From NCBI GenBank assembly GCA_903877135.1, contig CAIRCN010000056.1, positions 204,436 to 268,435 on the forward strand: a stretch of DNA of 64,000 nucleotides, written 5' to 3'. The position numbers and the translations under genes were made by a program. Below, one piece after another: positions 9,272-18,117 of this stretch. The stretch's first letter is position 1. Every line of letters begins with the position of its first letter. Below the pieces are notes generated by a model. It did not search any database, was not told the DNA's origin, and was given only the letters and a program-made list of their open reading frames with translations. This DNA comes from an uncultured Opitutia bacterium. Its GTDB lineage: Bacteria > Verrucomicrobiota > Verrucomicrobiia > Opitutales > Opitutaceae.

Positions 9272-10495
9272 CTACTTTCGGTCTGCGAGCTTGTCGAGGA
9301 CTGGCCCCGGCAGGTGCAAGCTCTGCGCCGGGAGCGCGAACGACAGGCCCCGCGCCGTCACCGCGCGCATGAAAGCGAGGTTGAGCCGTTCCTTGAGCCT
9401 GAGCTGCGCCATAAAATCAGGACCCACCGTCATGTAGGCGACGAGGATTTCGAGCGACGACACCCCGATGTTGTGGAAAGCGACGACGACCGAGTCCTGG
9501 TTGATCTCAGCTTCCTTCCGGATGAGCTCGCGAATCTCGGCGAGGATGGCCTCCATCTGCGCCGGCGAAGTGTCGTAGGGAAGCGCGATGTTCTGCTCCA
9601 CCCGGCGCTCCGTGACCCGCGAGAGGTTCACGACCGCCTCGGAGGCAACCATTTTGTTGGGCATGATGGCCACCGACCGGTCCACGAGGCGGATCTTGGT
9701 CGAGCGCAGGCCGATGTCCTCCACAGTGCCGACCTGCGCGCCGATCTTCACCACGTCGCCGACCCTGAAGGGCTGGTCCAGCACCACGACCAGCGAGCCG
9801 AAGAGGTTCGCGATGGTGTCCTGCGCGGCGAGGGCAAACGCCAGGCCGCCGATGCCGAGGCTGGTGAGGAAGACGCCCACTTTCAGCCCGAGGCTGTCCG
9901 CAATCATCAGCACGCCGCAGATGATCGCGAAGACCATGAGCGTTTTCTTGATGAGCGGCATGAACGTCGCCACCGTCATTTGCCGCTGATGCGAGATTTC
10001 CTCCAAGTGGTCGAGGACCGCGCCGCCACCTCTGATGGCACCCCACAACACCACGGCGAGCACGCAGACTTTCGCCGCTTCGGTCACCAGCAGGTCCGTG
10101 CGCGGCGGCAACTGCAGCACGGAGATGGCGGCGAAGATGCCCGCCACCATGATGAGCGCGGCCACCGGCGCCTCCATCGCAGGAAAGAGCTTGTCGTCGA
10201 GGGTGGATTCGGCCTTCGACGCCAGTTTTTTCAGCCGGTTGAAGATGATATCGGTGATGATGTGCCGCAGTAAAATCGCCGCGATGATGATGATGCCGCA
10301 GGCGAGCCAGTGAAATAGCCCATCGTCGATGTCCGGACAAAAGTGATGGAGCCAGTTCACGAACCGCTCCAGCAGGTCGGTAATCTCGGTCGAGACCGCC
10401 TTGGAAGTGCGCGGGGTGGAGGCGGTTTCGTCCGCCGCGAGAGCGGAACCGGCGATGGAAAGAAAAGTCAGGGCGAAGCGGGAGAGGCGTGACAT
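9272..10495 (-). CDS. MscS-family mechanosensitive ion channel
   Basis: 407 residues. A probable signal sequence (MSRLSRFALTFLSIAGSALA) precedes transmembrane helices near residues 65-85, 105-125, 140-165 and 185-205. The pore-lining helix and beta domain follow (GVFLTSLGIGGLAFALAAQ, FGSLVVVLDQPFRVGD), which is the MscS signature. The C-terminal alpha/beta cage domain is complete. The channel releases solutes on hypo-osmotic shock. It stands alone apart from the small DCC gene downstream. Confidence 0.93.
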   Translation of the reverse strand: MSRLSRFALTFLSIAGSALAADETASTPRTSKAVSTEITDLLERFVNWLHHFCPDIDDGLFHWLACGIIIIAAILLRHIITDIIFNRLKKLASKAESTLDDKLFPAMEAPVAALIMVAGIFAAISVLQLPPRTDLLVTEAAKVCVLAVVLWGAIRGGGAVLDHLEEISHQRQMTVATFMPLIKKTLMVFAIICGVLMIADSLGLKVGVFLTSLGIGGLAFALAAQDTIANLFGSLVVVLDQPFRVGDVVKIGAQVGTVEDIGLRSTKIRLVDRSVAIMPNKMVASEAVVNLSRVTERRVEQNIALPYDTSPAQMEAILAEIRELIRKEAEINQDSVVVAFHNIGVSSLEILVAYMTVGPDFMAQLRLKERLNLAFMRAVTARGLSFALPAQSLHLPGPVLDKLADRK

Positions 10496-10645
10496 GGAAG
10501 GCGCGTTTCAACGCCCGCGCCGGATAAAGTCAAGGTGGCACCGGGCACACATGATCACCCATGTGATTCCACAGGACGCATTTGATTCCAATCGCCCACT
10601 GTCCGCTTGCCCGGTTTCAGACGTCGGCTAAAAAATCCGTCTGCC

Positions 10646-11599
10646 ATGCCATCACTCCTCGCCGCCCTTGGGACCATGCCACTCTGGGCCTGGGGCGCGT
10701 TTTCCCTCTTCATCGTCGCGATGCTCGCGCTGGACCTAGGCGTCCTGCAGCGCAATCCGCACGAGGTGAAGATGCGCGAGGCGCTCACGTGGTGTGGCGT
10801 GTGGGGCGGACTGGCCCTCGCCTTCGCCGGATTGGTGTGGTGGTGGCGCGGCGCGGAACTTGGCGAGCAGTTTATCGCCGCCTACCTCGTCGAGCTCTGC
10901 CTGAGCGTGGACAACGTCTTTGTCTTCATCCTCGTCTTCGCGTTTTTCAACGTGGCCCCGCGCTTCCAGCACCGCGTGCTCTTCTGGGGCATCATTGGCG
11001 CCGTGATCATGCGCGCCGTTTTCATTTTGGCCGGCGTGAGCGTCATCGCGCGCTTCCACTGGATTCTCTACTTCTTCGGCGCGTTTCTCGTCTATACCGG
11101 CGTGAAAATGGCCCTGCCTGGCAAGGGCGAGGTCAATGTCGACCCCGAGCGCAACACCGCTGTCCGCCTCTTCCGCCGCTTCTTCCCGGTCGCGCCGCAA
11201 ACCGAAACCGGGCATTTCTTCACGACGCACGAGGGCCGGCGTATGGCCACACCGTTCTTCATCGTGCTCATCGTCATCGAGACGACCGACCTCGTTTTTG
11301 CTTTCGATTCGCTGCCGGCCGTGCTCGCCATCACGCGCGACAGCTTCGTGGCGCTGACCTCCAACATCTTTGCGATCCTCGGCCTGCGCTCGCTCTATTT
11401 CGCACTCAACGGCGTGATGCGGCTCTTCCGTTTTCTCCGGGTCGGCCTCGCGATCATCCTCGTGTTTATCGGCGTGAAAATGCTGATCGAGCCCTGGGTC
11501 GGGATCTCCATTGGCGTGTCGCTCGGCGTGATTGGCGGCGTGTTGGCGACCGCCGTGTTCATGTCGGTCCTCCTCAAGGAACCCCCAAAGGCGGAGTGA
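10646..11599 (+). CDS. TerC/Alx-family membrane protein
   Basis: 317 residues from ATG 10646. The frame is open for 13 codons more upstream, but that stretch is basic and not family-like. About nine hydrophobic segments are visible, with the diagnostic acidic pairs in membrane helices: ELCLSVDNVFVFILVF and IETTDLVFAFDSLPAVLAITRD. Members (Alx, MeeF, TerC) export Mn2+ or serve metal supply to secreted enzymes. The gene is often preceded by a yybP-ykoY Mn2+ riboswitch; I do not see its conserved elements in the 150-bp gap here. Confidence 0.92.
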   Translation: MPSLLAALGTMPLWAWGAFSLFIVAMLALDLGVLQRNPHEVKMREALTWCGVWGGLALAFAGLVWWWRGAELGEQFIAAYLVELCLSVDNVFVFILVFAFFNVAPRFQHRVLFWGIIGAVIMRAVFILAGVSVIARFHWILYFFGAFLVYTGVKMALPGKGEVNVDPERNTAVRLFRRFFPVAPQTETGHFFTTHEGRRMATPFFIVLIVIETTDLVFAFDSLPAVLAITRDSFVALTSNIFAILGLRSLYFALNGVMRLFRFLRVGLAIILVFIGVKMLIEPWVGISIGVSLGVIGGVLATAVFMSVLLKEPPKAE

Positions 11600-11642
11600 T
11601 GGAGGATATGATTCGAGTCTTTGGCACGGTAGCGCCTCAGCA

Positions 11643-12578
11643 CTACTGTATCGCGTCAAGGTCGTAAACCTCCGCGAGTGCGATGCCGCCGGCATTGCTG
11701 CGGACGATCATCGTGTAGGCGCCGGGCGGCAGCATCAGGCGGAGTGAGGGCTCCTTCGCATTGAGCGGCGCGAGCCAGGCGTAAAAAGGCGCCGTCATCC
11801 CGGCGGGCGCAGGAATTTCCTGGCCAAGGTTGCCGGTCTGCCAGTCGTCGTTGGTCGCGATGAGCTGGCTCCCGTGGTAGATGTCGATTGACGGATCGGT
11901 CAGCGGTTCCGTCACGCCAAACGCCGCGAGCGACGGTCCGAGCGCCCGCACCAGCACGTTGCGTGGTGCGGCGCCGGCGACCACGAATCCGGCGATCAGC
12001 ACGCGCTCCCCGCTCCCGACATAACCTCGGGTCGACACGTTGTGCACGCTGGCTGTTTTTCCGGGAGTCAGTTCCATCAAGACAGGATAATAAATGAGCC
12101 CCATTTCGTCCGGCGGACCGATCCGAGTAAGCTTCCCTGACACCGGGTCGATCAAAGCGGGAGTTCCCTCACCAGCGAGAATACTTGGGACATCTACGGG
12201 CGAGCCATCCCGCGTAAGAATCCAGTCAGTTGTCCGGGGCAGGCGCGGGTCGAAGGTGGACCAGCCGAGTAATTCCACCACATGCCAGTCCCAAGCGGTC
12301 TGGCCGGGCTGGGCGTAGTTCTGGTTAATGCCATCTGCACCAGCAGCGATGCGCACATGGGCGAAAAAATACAGAGGATTGGGCCCGGAGTTGAGATAAG
12401 CCCGGGCCTGCGCGATCACCGCCGCATCGGTGACCGGTACAACGTAGGCCTGTAGCCCGCCGTTGCCCCGGACGCTGTTGGACGGACTGCCCATCAGGAA
12501 ATACGCCGTTTCTCCCCGGACCACCGAAGCGAACCCCAGCAGGGCCGCGACCAAAACCATCCATGCGCGGATTTTCAT
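11643..12578 (-). CDS. Secreted two-domain protein: BP74-like N-domain plus Verrucomicrobia-type beta domain
   Basis: 311 residues from ATG 12578, giving a signal peptide (KIRAWMVLVAALLGFASVVRG). The N-terminal part (about 25-115) has VRGNGGLQAYVVPVTDAAVI...ARAYL and a Trp-His block (AWDWHVVELLGWSTF), which resembles the BP74 domain of secreted Dictyostelium calcium-dependent regulators. The C-terminal ~120 residues (NVSTRGYVGSGERVLIAGFV, then NVLVRALGPSLAAFGV, ending ALAEVYDLD) are of a kind I recall repeatedly at the C-termini of secreted Opitutaceae proteins. Function is unknown. It stands alone, 44 bp past the convergent terC gene. Confidence 0.75.
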   Translation of the reverse strand: MKIRAWMVLVAALLGFASVVRGETAYFLMGSPSNSVRGNGGLQAYVVPVTDAAVIAQARAYLNSGPNPLYFFAHVRIAAGADGINQNYAQPGQTAWDWHVVELLGWSTFDPRLPRTTDWILTRDGSPVDVPSILAGEGTPALIDPVSGKLTRIGPPDEMGLIYYPVLMELTPGKTASVHNVSTRGYVGSGERVLIAGFVVAGAAPRNVLVRALGPSLAAFGVTEPLTDPSIDIYHGSQLIATNDDWQTGNLGQEIPAPAGMTAPFYAWLAPLNAKEPSLRLMLPPGAYTMIVRSNAGGIALAEVYDLDAIQ

Positions 12579-12714
12579 GGTAGGCAGAATATGCCCCGCA
12601 ATCCGCAAGATTCAAAGCGAAAAGCCAAACGCAGGGACTATCAGTCACGTTTTTGGCCTCAAACGTAGATACGGGTGATGTGACAGCGGGCGGTTTTCGT
12701 GCTATTTTTCAACT

Positions 12715-12888
12715 ATGACGAAGCCAAGACCAACGGCGGAAAAACTGCCAGACTTGGACAAAGGCAAGGCTGCCGAAGCAGCGGGTGACACGGTCGCGGC
12801 TACACCCTGCCAACTAACACCCGAGGAGCAGATGGCTTTGTTCGAAAAGGAACTCAAAGAAAACGACTGGGGCCACCAGCCGTGCTGA
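12715..12888 (+). CDS. 57-residue Cys-containing peptide ending in DWGHQPC
   Basis: The frame ATG 12715 to TGA 12888 encodes 57 residues. The first half is low-complexity and charged; the second is compact: PCQLTPEEQM, then an amphipathic helix (ALFEKELKEN) and the terminal DWGHQPC. The two cysteines, the second as the last residue, suggest a disulfide or metal/haem contact. The coding strand keeps a biased third position, and the stop falls 9 bp before the convergent ccsA stop. I believe similar short proteins ending in WGHQPC occur in related genomes, but I cannot check this. No Shine-Dalgarno is visible upstream. Confidence 0.6.
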   Translation: MTKPRPTAEKLPDLDKGKAAEAAGDTVAATPCQLTPEEQMALFEKELKENDWGHQPC

Positions 12889-12897
12889 GCCGGCTGG

Positions 12898-14814
12898 TCA
12901 GACCGCGGGGCGGAAGCTGCGCCACTTCTCCAGCGGCAGGCTGGCGAGGGCGATGAAGGCGAGCTGGCTGGCGACGAAGCCGATCAGGCCCATGAAGGCC
13001 GCGTCGGTGAACCCATAGCTGTGCAGGCCCACGCCAAGCATGTTGGTGCCAAACCAGCTCCAGCTCGTGACGATGTTGCCGAAAACGGCGAGCGACATCA
13101 GGCCGCGTTGCTTCACCATGCCGCCCCAGCGGGCGTGGAGTATGATGGCGTTCCAGACTACAATGATCAGCGCGCCGTTTTCCTTCGGGTCCCAGCCCCA
13201 GAAGCGGCCCCACGACTGGTCGGCCCAGATGCCGCCGAGCACGGTGCCGACGAAGCTGAACAGCGTGGCGAAGCAGACGATGCCGTAAACCATGCGGGCG
13301 AGGGCGTCGGCGGTGGCCTTGTCGAGCGACTTGGTGAACACGCCGCGCACGATGTAGATTAAGGCGAGGAAGCCGGCGAGATAGGTGGCTGAGTAGCCGA
13401 TCGTCACGGTGACGACGTGGGTCGCGAGCCAGAAGTTGGAGTCAAGGACGGCGCGCATCATTTCCAGCGTGTCGCCGGTGAGCGAGAGGTGGTGCGCGAT
13501 GAGGAGCGTGGCGAAGCCGACGAGACCGGCGGCGACACTGCCGATGGCGTTTTTGTAAACAGCCTCGAGCACGAGGCAGAGGGCCACGGCGCCCCAGCCG
13601 ACAAAAAGGGCTGAGGAGTAGAGATTGGTGACGGGCGGCCGCGCCTCCAGCCACATGCGGATGCCGATGCCGACGGTCGCGAGCACCCAGGCGAGCACGG
13701 TGAGCCAGAAGGCGGAGCGGCCAAGCGTGTCATGCCACTTGAGCCAGGAGAACACGCCGATAAGGAAGGCGACCACATAGATCGTCATGCTCGTGTAGAA
13801 GGGCTGGGAGGAATTGAAGCCGGCCTCGACGTCGCATTTGCGGAGGAGGGCAGGGATCTGTCTTTCCAACTGCTCGCGGTAAACGTGGACGATGGAGTTG
13901 AACGATTCCGCCTGCTGACCGCGCCAGGAGAGGCCGAGGCCGACGTAGGCCATGACGGCGGGGTTGACGCGGCCGCTGGTCAGGCTCTCGGAGAGCGAGG
14001 AGCCCGCGGAGCGCCAATGGGCGGTTTGCTCCATTCCGCTCTCGGGCGGGATCGGCAGGAGGTAGCCTTCGGCCTCCATCGTGGCAAACGAGTGGCTGAG
14101 ATCGAGCAGGAGCTTGGAGGCGGCGGTATCGTGCGGCTTGCCCTCGCGCTGGGCGGTCACCGCGGCGAGGCCGTCGGGCAGGCTCTTGGGCAGGTTGAGG
14201 ACCTGCTCGAGGTAGTTGTCGACGCCGGGCGCGACGAGGCTGCTTTGCAGGCGCTGATAAAGGATGATGTTGTCGCGGAGCTGGATGACGGCGCGTTGGA
14301 AGGAGGTGCGCAGGGGAGCCTCGACGGAGTCGGCGAGCTTGGACTGGCGGTCGAGTTCGCCAAGCTTCGGCGCCAGTTGCTGAATCGAAAAACGGGCGCG
14401 ATGCGATGGCAGAAAACCGACCGCTGCCATGATGCGCTTGGCGGTGCTGTCGTAGCCAATTTTCGTGTCGTCCTCGGTGAGCCCCATGAGGGTCATCAGG
14501 TCGGGCGAGTCGATTCGGAACACCGGGTAAGTGTCGGCCTTGGCCGGGACGAAGAGCATATCTAGGAGCCACTCTGCTGGCGAGTCGACGAACGGTTTGC
14601 TAATCGCCGGATCGCTGACGCGCTGACGGCCCTGAAGGACGAGGAGGGAGGTGCGAGCCACGGTGTCGAGGGGCTTGAGGCGGCCGTTGACGAGCGTGGG
14701 CAGGCGACCAAAGCCGACGATGTCGGTCGGGCCGGAGTTGTGCGGCGGCACGAGGGTGACGCCGACCAGGATGACGCCGGCAAGCAGGACGAGGAGGGGG
14801 AGGCGCGATTTCAT
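12898..14814 (-). CDS. ccsA: Cytochrome c biogenesis protein CcsA/ResC (system II haem ligase subunit)
   Basis: 638 residues. The first helix (residues 4-23) is followed by a ~330-residue extracytoplasmic N-domain unique to long forms, then eight or so transmembrane helices from about residue 348. Near the C-terminus is the tryptophan-rich haem-handling WWD motif, seen as WGRFWGWDPKENGALI. CcsA with ResB transports haem out of the cytoplasm and attaches it to CxxCH motifs. Its start overlaps the resB stop by 4 bp (ATGA), so the pair is one translation unit. The neighbouring cytochromes with 1, 7 and 11 haems are obvious clients. Confidence 0.92.
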   Translation of the reverse strand: MKSRLPLLVLLAGVILVGVTLVPPHNSGPTDIVGFGRLPTLVNGRLKPLDTVARTSLLVLQGRQRVSDPAISKPFVDSPAEWLLDMLFVPAKADTYPVFRIDSPDLMTLMGLTEDDTKIGYDSTAKRIMAAVGFLPSHRARFSIQQLAPKLGELDRQSKLADSVEAPLRTSFQRAVIQLRDNIILYQRLQSSLVAPGVDNYLEQVLNLPKSLPDGLAAVTAQREGKPHDTAASKLLLDLSHSFATMEAEGYLLPIPPESGMEQTAHWRSAGSSLSESLTSGRVNPAVMAYVGLGLSWRGQQAESFNSIVHVYREQLERQIPALLRKCDVEAGFNSSQPFYTSMTIYVVAFLIGVFSWLKWHDTLGRSAFWLTVLAWVLATVGIGIRMWLEARPPVTNLYSSALFVGWGAVALCLVLEAVYKNAIGSVAAGLVGFATLLIAHHLSLTGDTLEMMRAVLDSNFWLATHVVTVTIGYSATYLAGFLALIYIVRGVFTKSLDKATADALARMVYGIVCFATLFSFVGTVLGGIWADQSWGRFWGWDPKENGALIIVVWNAIILHARWGGMVKQRGLMSLAVFGNIVTSWSWFGTNMLGVGLHSYGFTDAAFMGLIGFVASQLAFIALASLPLEKWRSFRPAV

Positions 14815-15977
14815 GCGGTGGCGGAAGAGAGGTTGCGGCGCTTGCCGACGAAGCCGACGAGATGGATGCCGAACTGGATGAGGAGCCCGAGCGTCATGAC
14901 GGCGCAGGCGATGTAGGGAAGCTGCCAGCTGGGGTTGCGCACGACCTGAAGGATGGTGGTGCGGTCGTTGTTTTCAAAGCCGGCCTGGTAGAAGGTGAGC
15001 CCTTGGTAGCGCAGCGGGTTGTTCATGTAGATGAGCACGTCGCGGTCGTCGCGACCGTCGGGCGTGGTGATGTGAATCTTGCTGGAAAAATTCTTCGGAA
15101 TCTCGGTGCCGGGATAGCGGTCGTGGCTGAATTTCACGAGGGTGAGCGAGAAGGGTTTGTAGGCGCGCTTGGAGCGGAGGGCGATTTTCCAGGTCTGCCC
15201 GGCGACGGCGATTTCCTGCGGCGCGACGAGGTGCATCGAGGCGAGCCAGGTGCCGAGCGAGCCGTCGGGGCCGAGGAGTTCGACGAGGACCGAGGGGAGG
15301 TTGCGCTCGTCTTCCTTGTAGGTCGGAGCCAGCGGGATGACGGCGAGTTGCGCGCCGAAGCCGGCGGTGGCCTCGGCGGGCGCTGCGGCCGGCGCGGCGG
15401 TGCGCATCTGGACCATCGAGTTGGTGTAATAGTGCTTGATGACGACGCGAAAAGGGAGCTTGGGGTTCTGCACAGAGCCTTCCTTGGCGAGGAGGCCCTC
15501 GGGAATGGCGACGACCTCGTCGAATTTGGGGTCGGTGGTGTTGACGAAGGCGAGTTCGATGGCGCGGGAGCTCTCGGAGTAGTTCTTGGTCTCGCCGGGG
15601 CTAAGGCGCAGCTGAAAGTCCTCCTGCCAAAGGCCGGAGAGGAGTTCGCCGACGAGCAGCAGTATGAAGCCGGCGTGTGTGAGCAAAATGCCAGACTTCC
15701 GCCAGCCGAGTTTGAAGCGGTAGATATGACCGGCGATGAGGTTGAGAAAATAGACGCCGCCGATCAGGTAGCCACCGGGGAACATCGGCACGGAGAAACC
15801 GCCGATCTGGGCGTAAACGATGAAGGAGCGGAAGTATTTCTGCTGCACGGCCCAGACGCCGAGGTGGACCTGGTCGATCGTGGCGACGAAGACCAAGATC
15901 ATCCCCAACACGAGGAGGACGACGGTGAGTTTGAGCGAGACGAGCAGATCGCGGAGGGAGCGGAAAAAGGCGGCCAT
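14811..15977 (-). CDS. resB: ResB/Ccs1 cytochrome c biogenesis protein
   Basis: 388 residues. Transmembrane helices near residues 12-32, 55-75 and 85-110 are followed by a large extracytoplasmic beta-rich domain (about 115-345) and a final helix (350-372). The start SLRDLLVSLKLTVVLLVLGMILVFVATI and the block LTHAGFILLLVGELL are typical of ResB. The final segments GLTFYQAGFENNDRTTILQVVRNPSW match the conserved end of the family. It works with CcsA in haem delivery and lies between the lipoprotein gene (6 bp upstream) and ccsA (4-bp overlap). Confidence 0.92.
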   Translation of the reverse strand: MAAFFRSLRDLLVSLKLTVVLLVLGMILVFVATIDQVHLGVWAVQQKYFRSFIVYAQIGGFSVPMFPGGYLIGGVYFLNLIAGHIYRFKLGWRKSGILLTHAGFILLLVGELLSGLWQEDFQLRLSPGETKNYSESSRAIELAFVNTTDPKFDEVVAIPEGLLAKEGSVQNPKLPFRVVIKHYYTNSMVQMRTAAPAAAPAEATAGFGAQLAVIPLAPTYKEDERNLPSVLVELLGPDGSLGTWLASMHLVAPQEIAVAGQTWKIALRSKRAYKPFSLTLVKFSHDRYPGTEIPKNFSSKIHITTPDGRDDRDVLIYMNNPLRYQGLTFYQAGFENNDRTTILQVVRNPSWQLPYIACAVMTLGLLIQFGIHLVGFVGKRRNLSSATA

Positions 15978-15983
15978 GGCGGG

Positions 15984-17093
15984 TCAGAGAGCTTTGACGG
16001 TTTGGAGGAAGGCGAGGAAGGCAGGCTTTTGGGCAGCGACAGCGGCGTCGGGCCCGAGGAGCTTGAAAAACCAGGTGGCGCCGCCGAAGGGCACCATGGC
16101 GCCGACCATGCGCTTGGATTGGCCGGCCGGAGCGCTGGCAAAATCGACGAGGGTGAAGCTAAGGCCGTTCGCGCTCAGGTGCGTGACGGCACCGGCGAGA
16201 TCGGCGTCGGCGAGGGGCTGGAGGCCGAGCTGGCCGCGCCAGCGGTTGACGTTGGCGAGTTCGCCACCAACGTCGCCAGGGAAAGCGGTGATGGCGAGCT
16301 CGAAGGTGCCGCCGCCGGGGGCGGGGACGAGGAAGGTGGCTTTGCGCATCGCCGAGGCGGGCTTCGCCTGCCAATCGGCGGGGGCGGTCCAGGTCAGGCT
16401 GGGGCCGGCGGCGTTGGGGACGGGGGTGCTGGCCATGTCGGCCGCGGGGGCCGGGGCGGGCGTTGGCGTGGCGGCGGCTGGTGCGGAGGCGGAGGTTGGG
16501 CCGGGTTGGATCGATTGGACGAAAGTGAGGAAGTTGGCTTTTTCGGTGGCGACGAGAGCGTCGGCGCCGGTGAGTTTGAAGAACCACGTCGCGCCCTCGA
16601 AGGGCACGATGGCGCCGAGCATGCGCTGGGTGTTTTCCTGTTTTACACCGGCCAGATCAACGACGGTGATGGCGAGGCCGTGCGTTTCGCTGCGGTGCAG
16701 GAGGGCGGGGAGTTCCGCGGCCTCGACCGGGGGAAGGCCGAGTTGGCCACGCCAGCGGTTGACATTGGCGACATCGCCGCCGACGTCGCCGGGGAAGGCG
16801 GTGATGGCGAGTTCGGCGGTAACGCCGCTCGCACCAGTAAGGACGTAGGTGGCCTTGCGCATGCTGGAGGCGGCCTTGCTGGTCCAGTGCGCCGGGGCCG
16901 TCCAGGTGAGCGCGCGGCCCTCGGCGCGGTCCACGGGCATGCCGGACATGCCGCCGCCGGTCGCGGGCGCGGTATTGGCGTCGGGGGGAGGAGCGTCGGT
17001 TTCCTTAGCGATGCGGTAGGTTTCGACCTTGGCGTCGCGGCAGGCGGTCAGCAGCGGGAGCGTGAGCAGAACGGTGGAGAGGAATCGGCGCAT
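15984..17093 (-). CDS. Lipoprotein with tandemly duplicated ~140-residue domain
   Basis: 369 residues from ATG 17093, which gives a lipoprotein signal with lipobox LTAC. Two clear repeats follow (about residues 63-210 and 228-369). Each runs LTWTAPA.W..K..S.MRKAT, then LAITAFPGDVGG..ANVNRWRGQLGL, then GATWFFKL near its end. An Ala/Pro linker separates them. The repeats are close to each other in sequence but not identical, so the duplication is not recent. It is the first gene of the lipoprotein-resB-ccsA operon, which suggests a periplasmic accessory role in cytochrome assembly; that is inference. No enzyme motif is recognised. Confidence 0.82.
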   Translation of the reverse strand: MRRFLSTVLLTLPLLTACRDAKVETYRIAKETDAPPPDANTAPATGGGMSGMPVDRAEGRALTWTAPAHWTSKAASSMRKATYVLTGASGVTAELAITAFPGDVGGDVANVNRWRGQLGLPPVEAAELPALLHRSETHGLAITVVDLAGVKQENTQRMLGAIVPFEGATWFFKLTGADALVATEKANFLTFVQSIQPGPTSASAPAAATPTPAPAPAADMASTPVPNAAGPSLTWTAPADWQAKPASAMRKATFLVPAPGGGTFELAITAFPGDVGGELANVNRWRGQLGLQPLADADLAGAVTHLSANGLSFTLVDFASAPAGQSKRMVGAMVPFGGATWFFKLLGPDAAVAAQKPAFLAFLQTVKAL

Positions 17094-17676
17094 GGGAAAA
17101 TCGCGGGAGAAAATTAGTGAGGATAGATCGATCCGGCGGAAGGTTTCCTGGCCGGGAGGAGGCGAAAATAGAGTGCAACCTCCGGGCATCCGCAAGCGCA
17201 ACACGCCAACCGGGCGGGCAGGCCGGGGGCGGTCGCCCGAGGCAAAACAAGAAACGCGGACACATCGGCAACAAACGCGTATCGACAAATCCGTGATTCA
17301 ACTAGGCTCATGGCGCTACGTTATGATGCCAGTTCCCCCATGTTCCCGTCCGACAGAGGACGCGTCTTCCGGTGTTTCCGCACTGGCAGCCGGTCGCGGG
17401 GGAGTTGGCAGATTTACTTTTTTTTTGAAGCGAGGTCTCCCGGTCCGACTCACCTCGGGGAAGGAAAATCTGGCTTCATTAAAACCTCGATGAAGCCAAT
17501 GCGACACATGCAGAGCGTCTGGCCGTGGTGGGCAAGCTGCTCAAGGATGCGCTTGGCTTCGTCGAGTCATTTTCTCACCCCGGACCGGCCAGCCGCCGCG
17601 ACAGAATTCCATGGGTAATTCTCGCTAGGGCTGCCGGCGTCACAATATCTTGCCTCCAACGAAAAATAACCGAGAT
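17094..17676. other. Intergenic region between cytochrome-assembly operon and cytochrome genes; no gene recognised
   Basis: This 583-bp gap separates two divergent transcripts and must hold both promoters. A run of nine T at about 17420-17428 and generally lower GC mark its middle. The stretch from about 17490 to 17640 reads through in one plus-strand frame (DEANATHAERLAVVGKLLKD, then GFVESFS) with a helical look, but it has no start, no recognisable family and stops shortly after, so it may be a decayed gene end or chance. No convincing operator or terminator is seen. Confidence 0.4.
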
Positions 17677-17685
17677 ATGTTCACC

Positions 17686-18021
17686 ATGAAAAACTCCACC
17701 AAATTCACGCTCCCGAGCGCACTCTTCTGCCTGGCCGCCGCCTTCAGCTACGCGGCGCCGGCCTCAGAAAATTGGGACACCCTCTGCGCCAAGTGCCACG
17801 GCGCCGAGGGCAAAGGCCAGACCAAGATCGGCAAGAAGCTTAAGGTCAAAGATTACACCGACGCCAAGGTGCAGGCCGCGCTGAAGGACGAGGAGATGGT
17901 CAAAGCCACCAGCGATGGCGTCACCGATAACGGCAAGGAGAAGATGAAGGCCTACAAAGGCGAGTTGTCCGCCGCCGAGATCACAGATCTCGTTGCGCAC
18001 ATCCGCAAGTTCAAGAGCTGA
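17686..18021 (+). CDS. Mono-haem class I cytochrome c, periplasmic
   Basis: 111 residues from ATG 17686 (an in-frame ATG at 17677 adds three). A signal peptide (KNSTKFTLPSALFCLAAAFSYA) is followed by a small cytochrome c domain with haem motif CAKCH and a Met-containing distal region (NGKEKMKAYKGELS), then the closing helix AEITDLVAHIRKF. This is the usual layout of a soluble electron carrier. It precedes the seven-haem NapC-type gene by 96 bp on the same strand and may shuttle electrons from it. Confidence 0.93.
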   Translation: MKNSTKFTLPSALFCLAAAFSYAAPASENWDTLCAKCHGAEGKGQTKIGKKLKVKDYTDAKVQAALKDEEMVKATSDGVTDNGKEKMKAYKGELSAAEITDLVAHIRKFKS

Positions 18022-18117
18022 GACCGCCCGGTCTTCCGGCAGGTATCGCGGTGCGAGCGGAGAAATCCGCTCGCACCTGTGTTGCCGTCTGTCTATCACG
18101 ACTAATCCCTTTCGACC

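Noticed and set aside
10496..10645. yybP-ykoY Mn2+ riboswitch upstream of the TerC gene
   Set aside because: The conserved purine-rich loops could not be found; only a short dyad ATCAC/GTGAT (near 10554-10567) is present.
14862..17117. Long plus-strand open frame of 751 codons across resB and the lipoprotein gene
   Set aside because: Gly/Glu/Val-rich low-complexity antisense reading of genes whose minus-strand products have signal peptides, membrane helices and known families.
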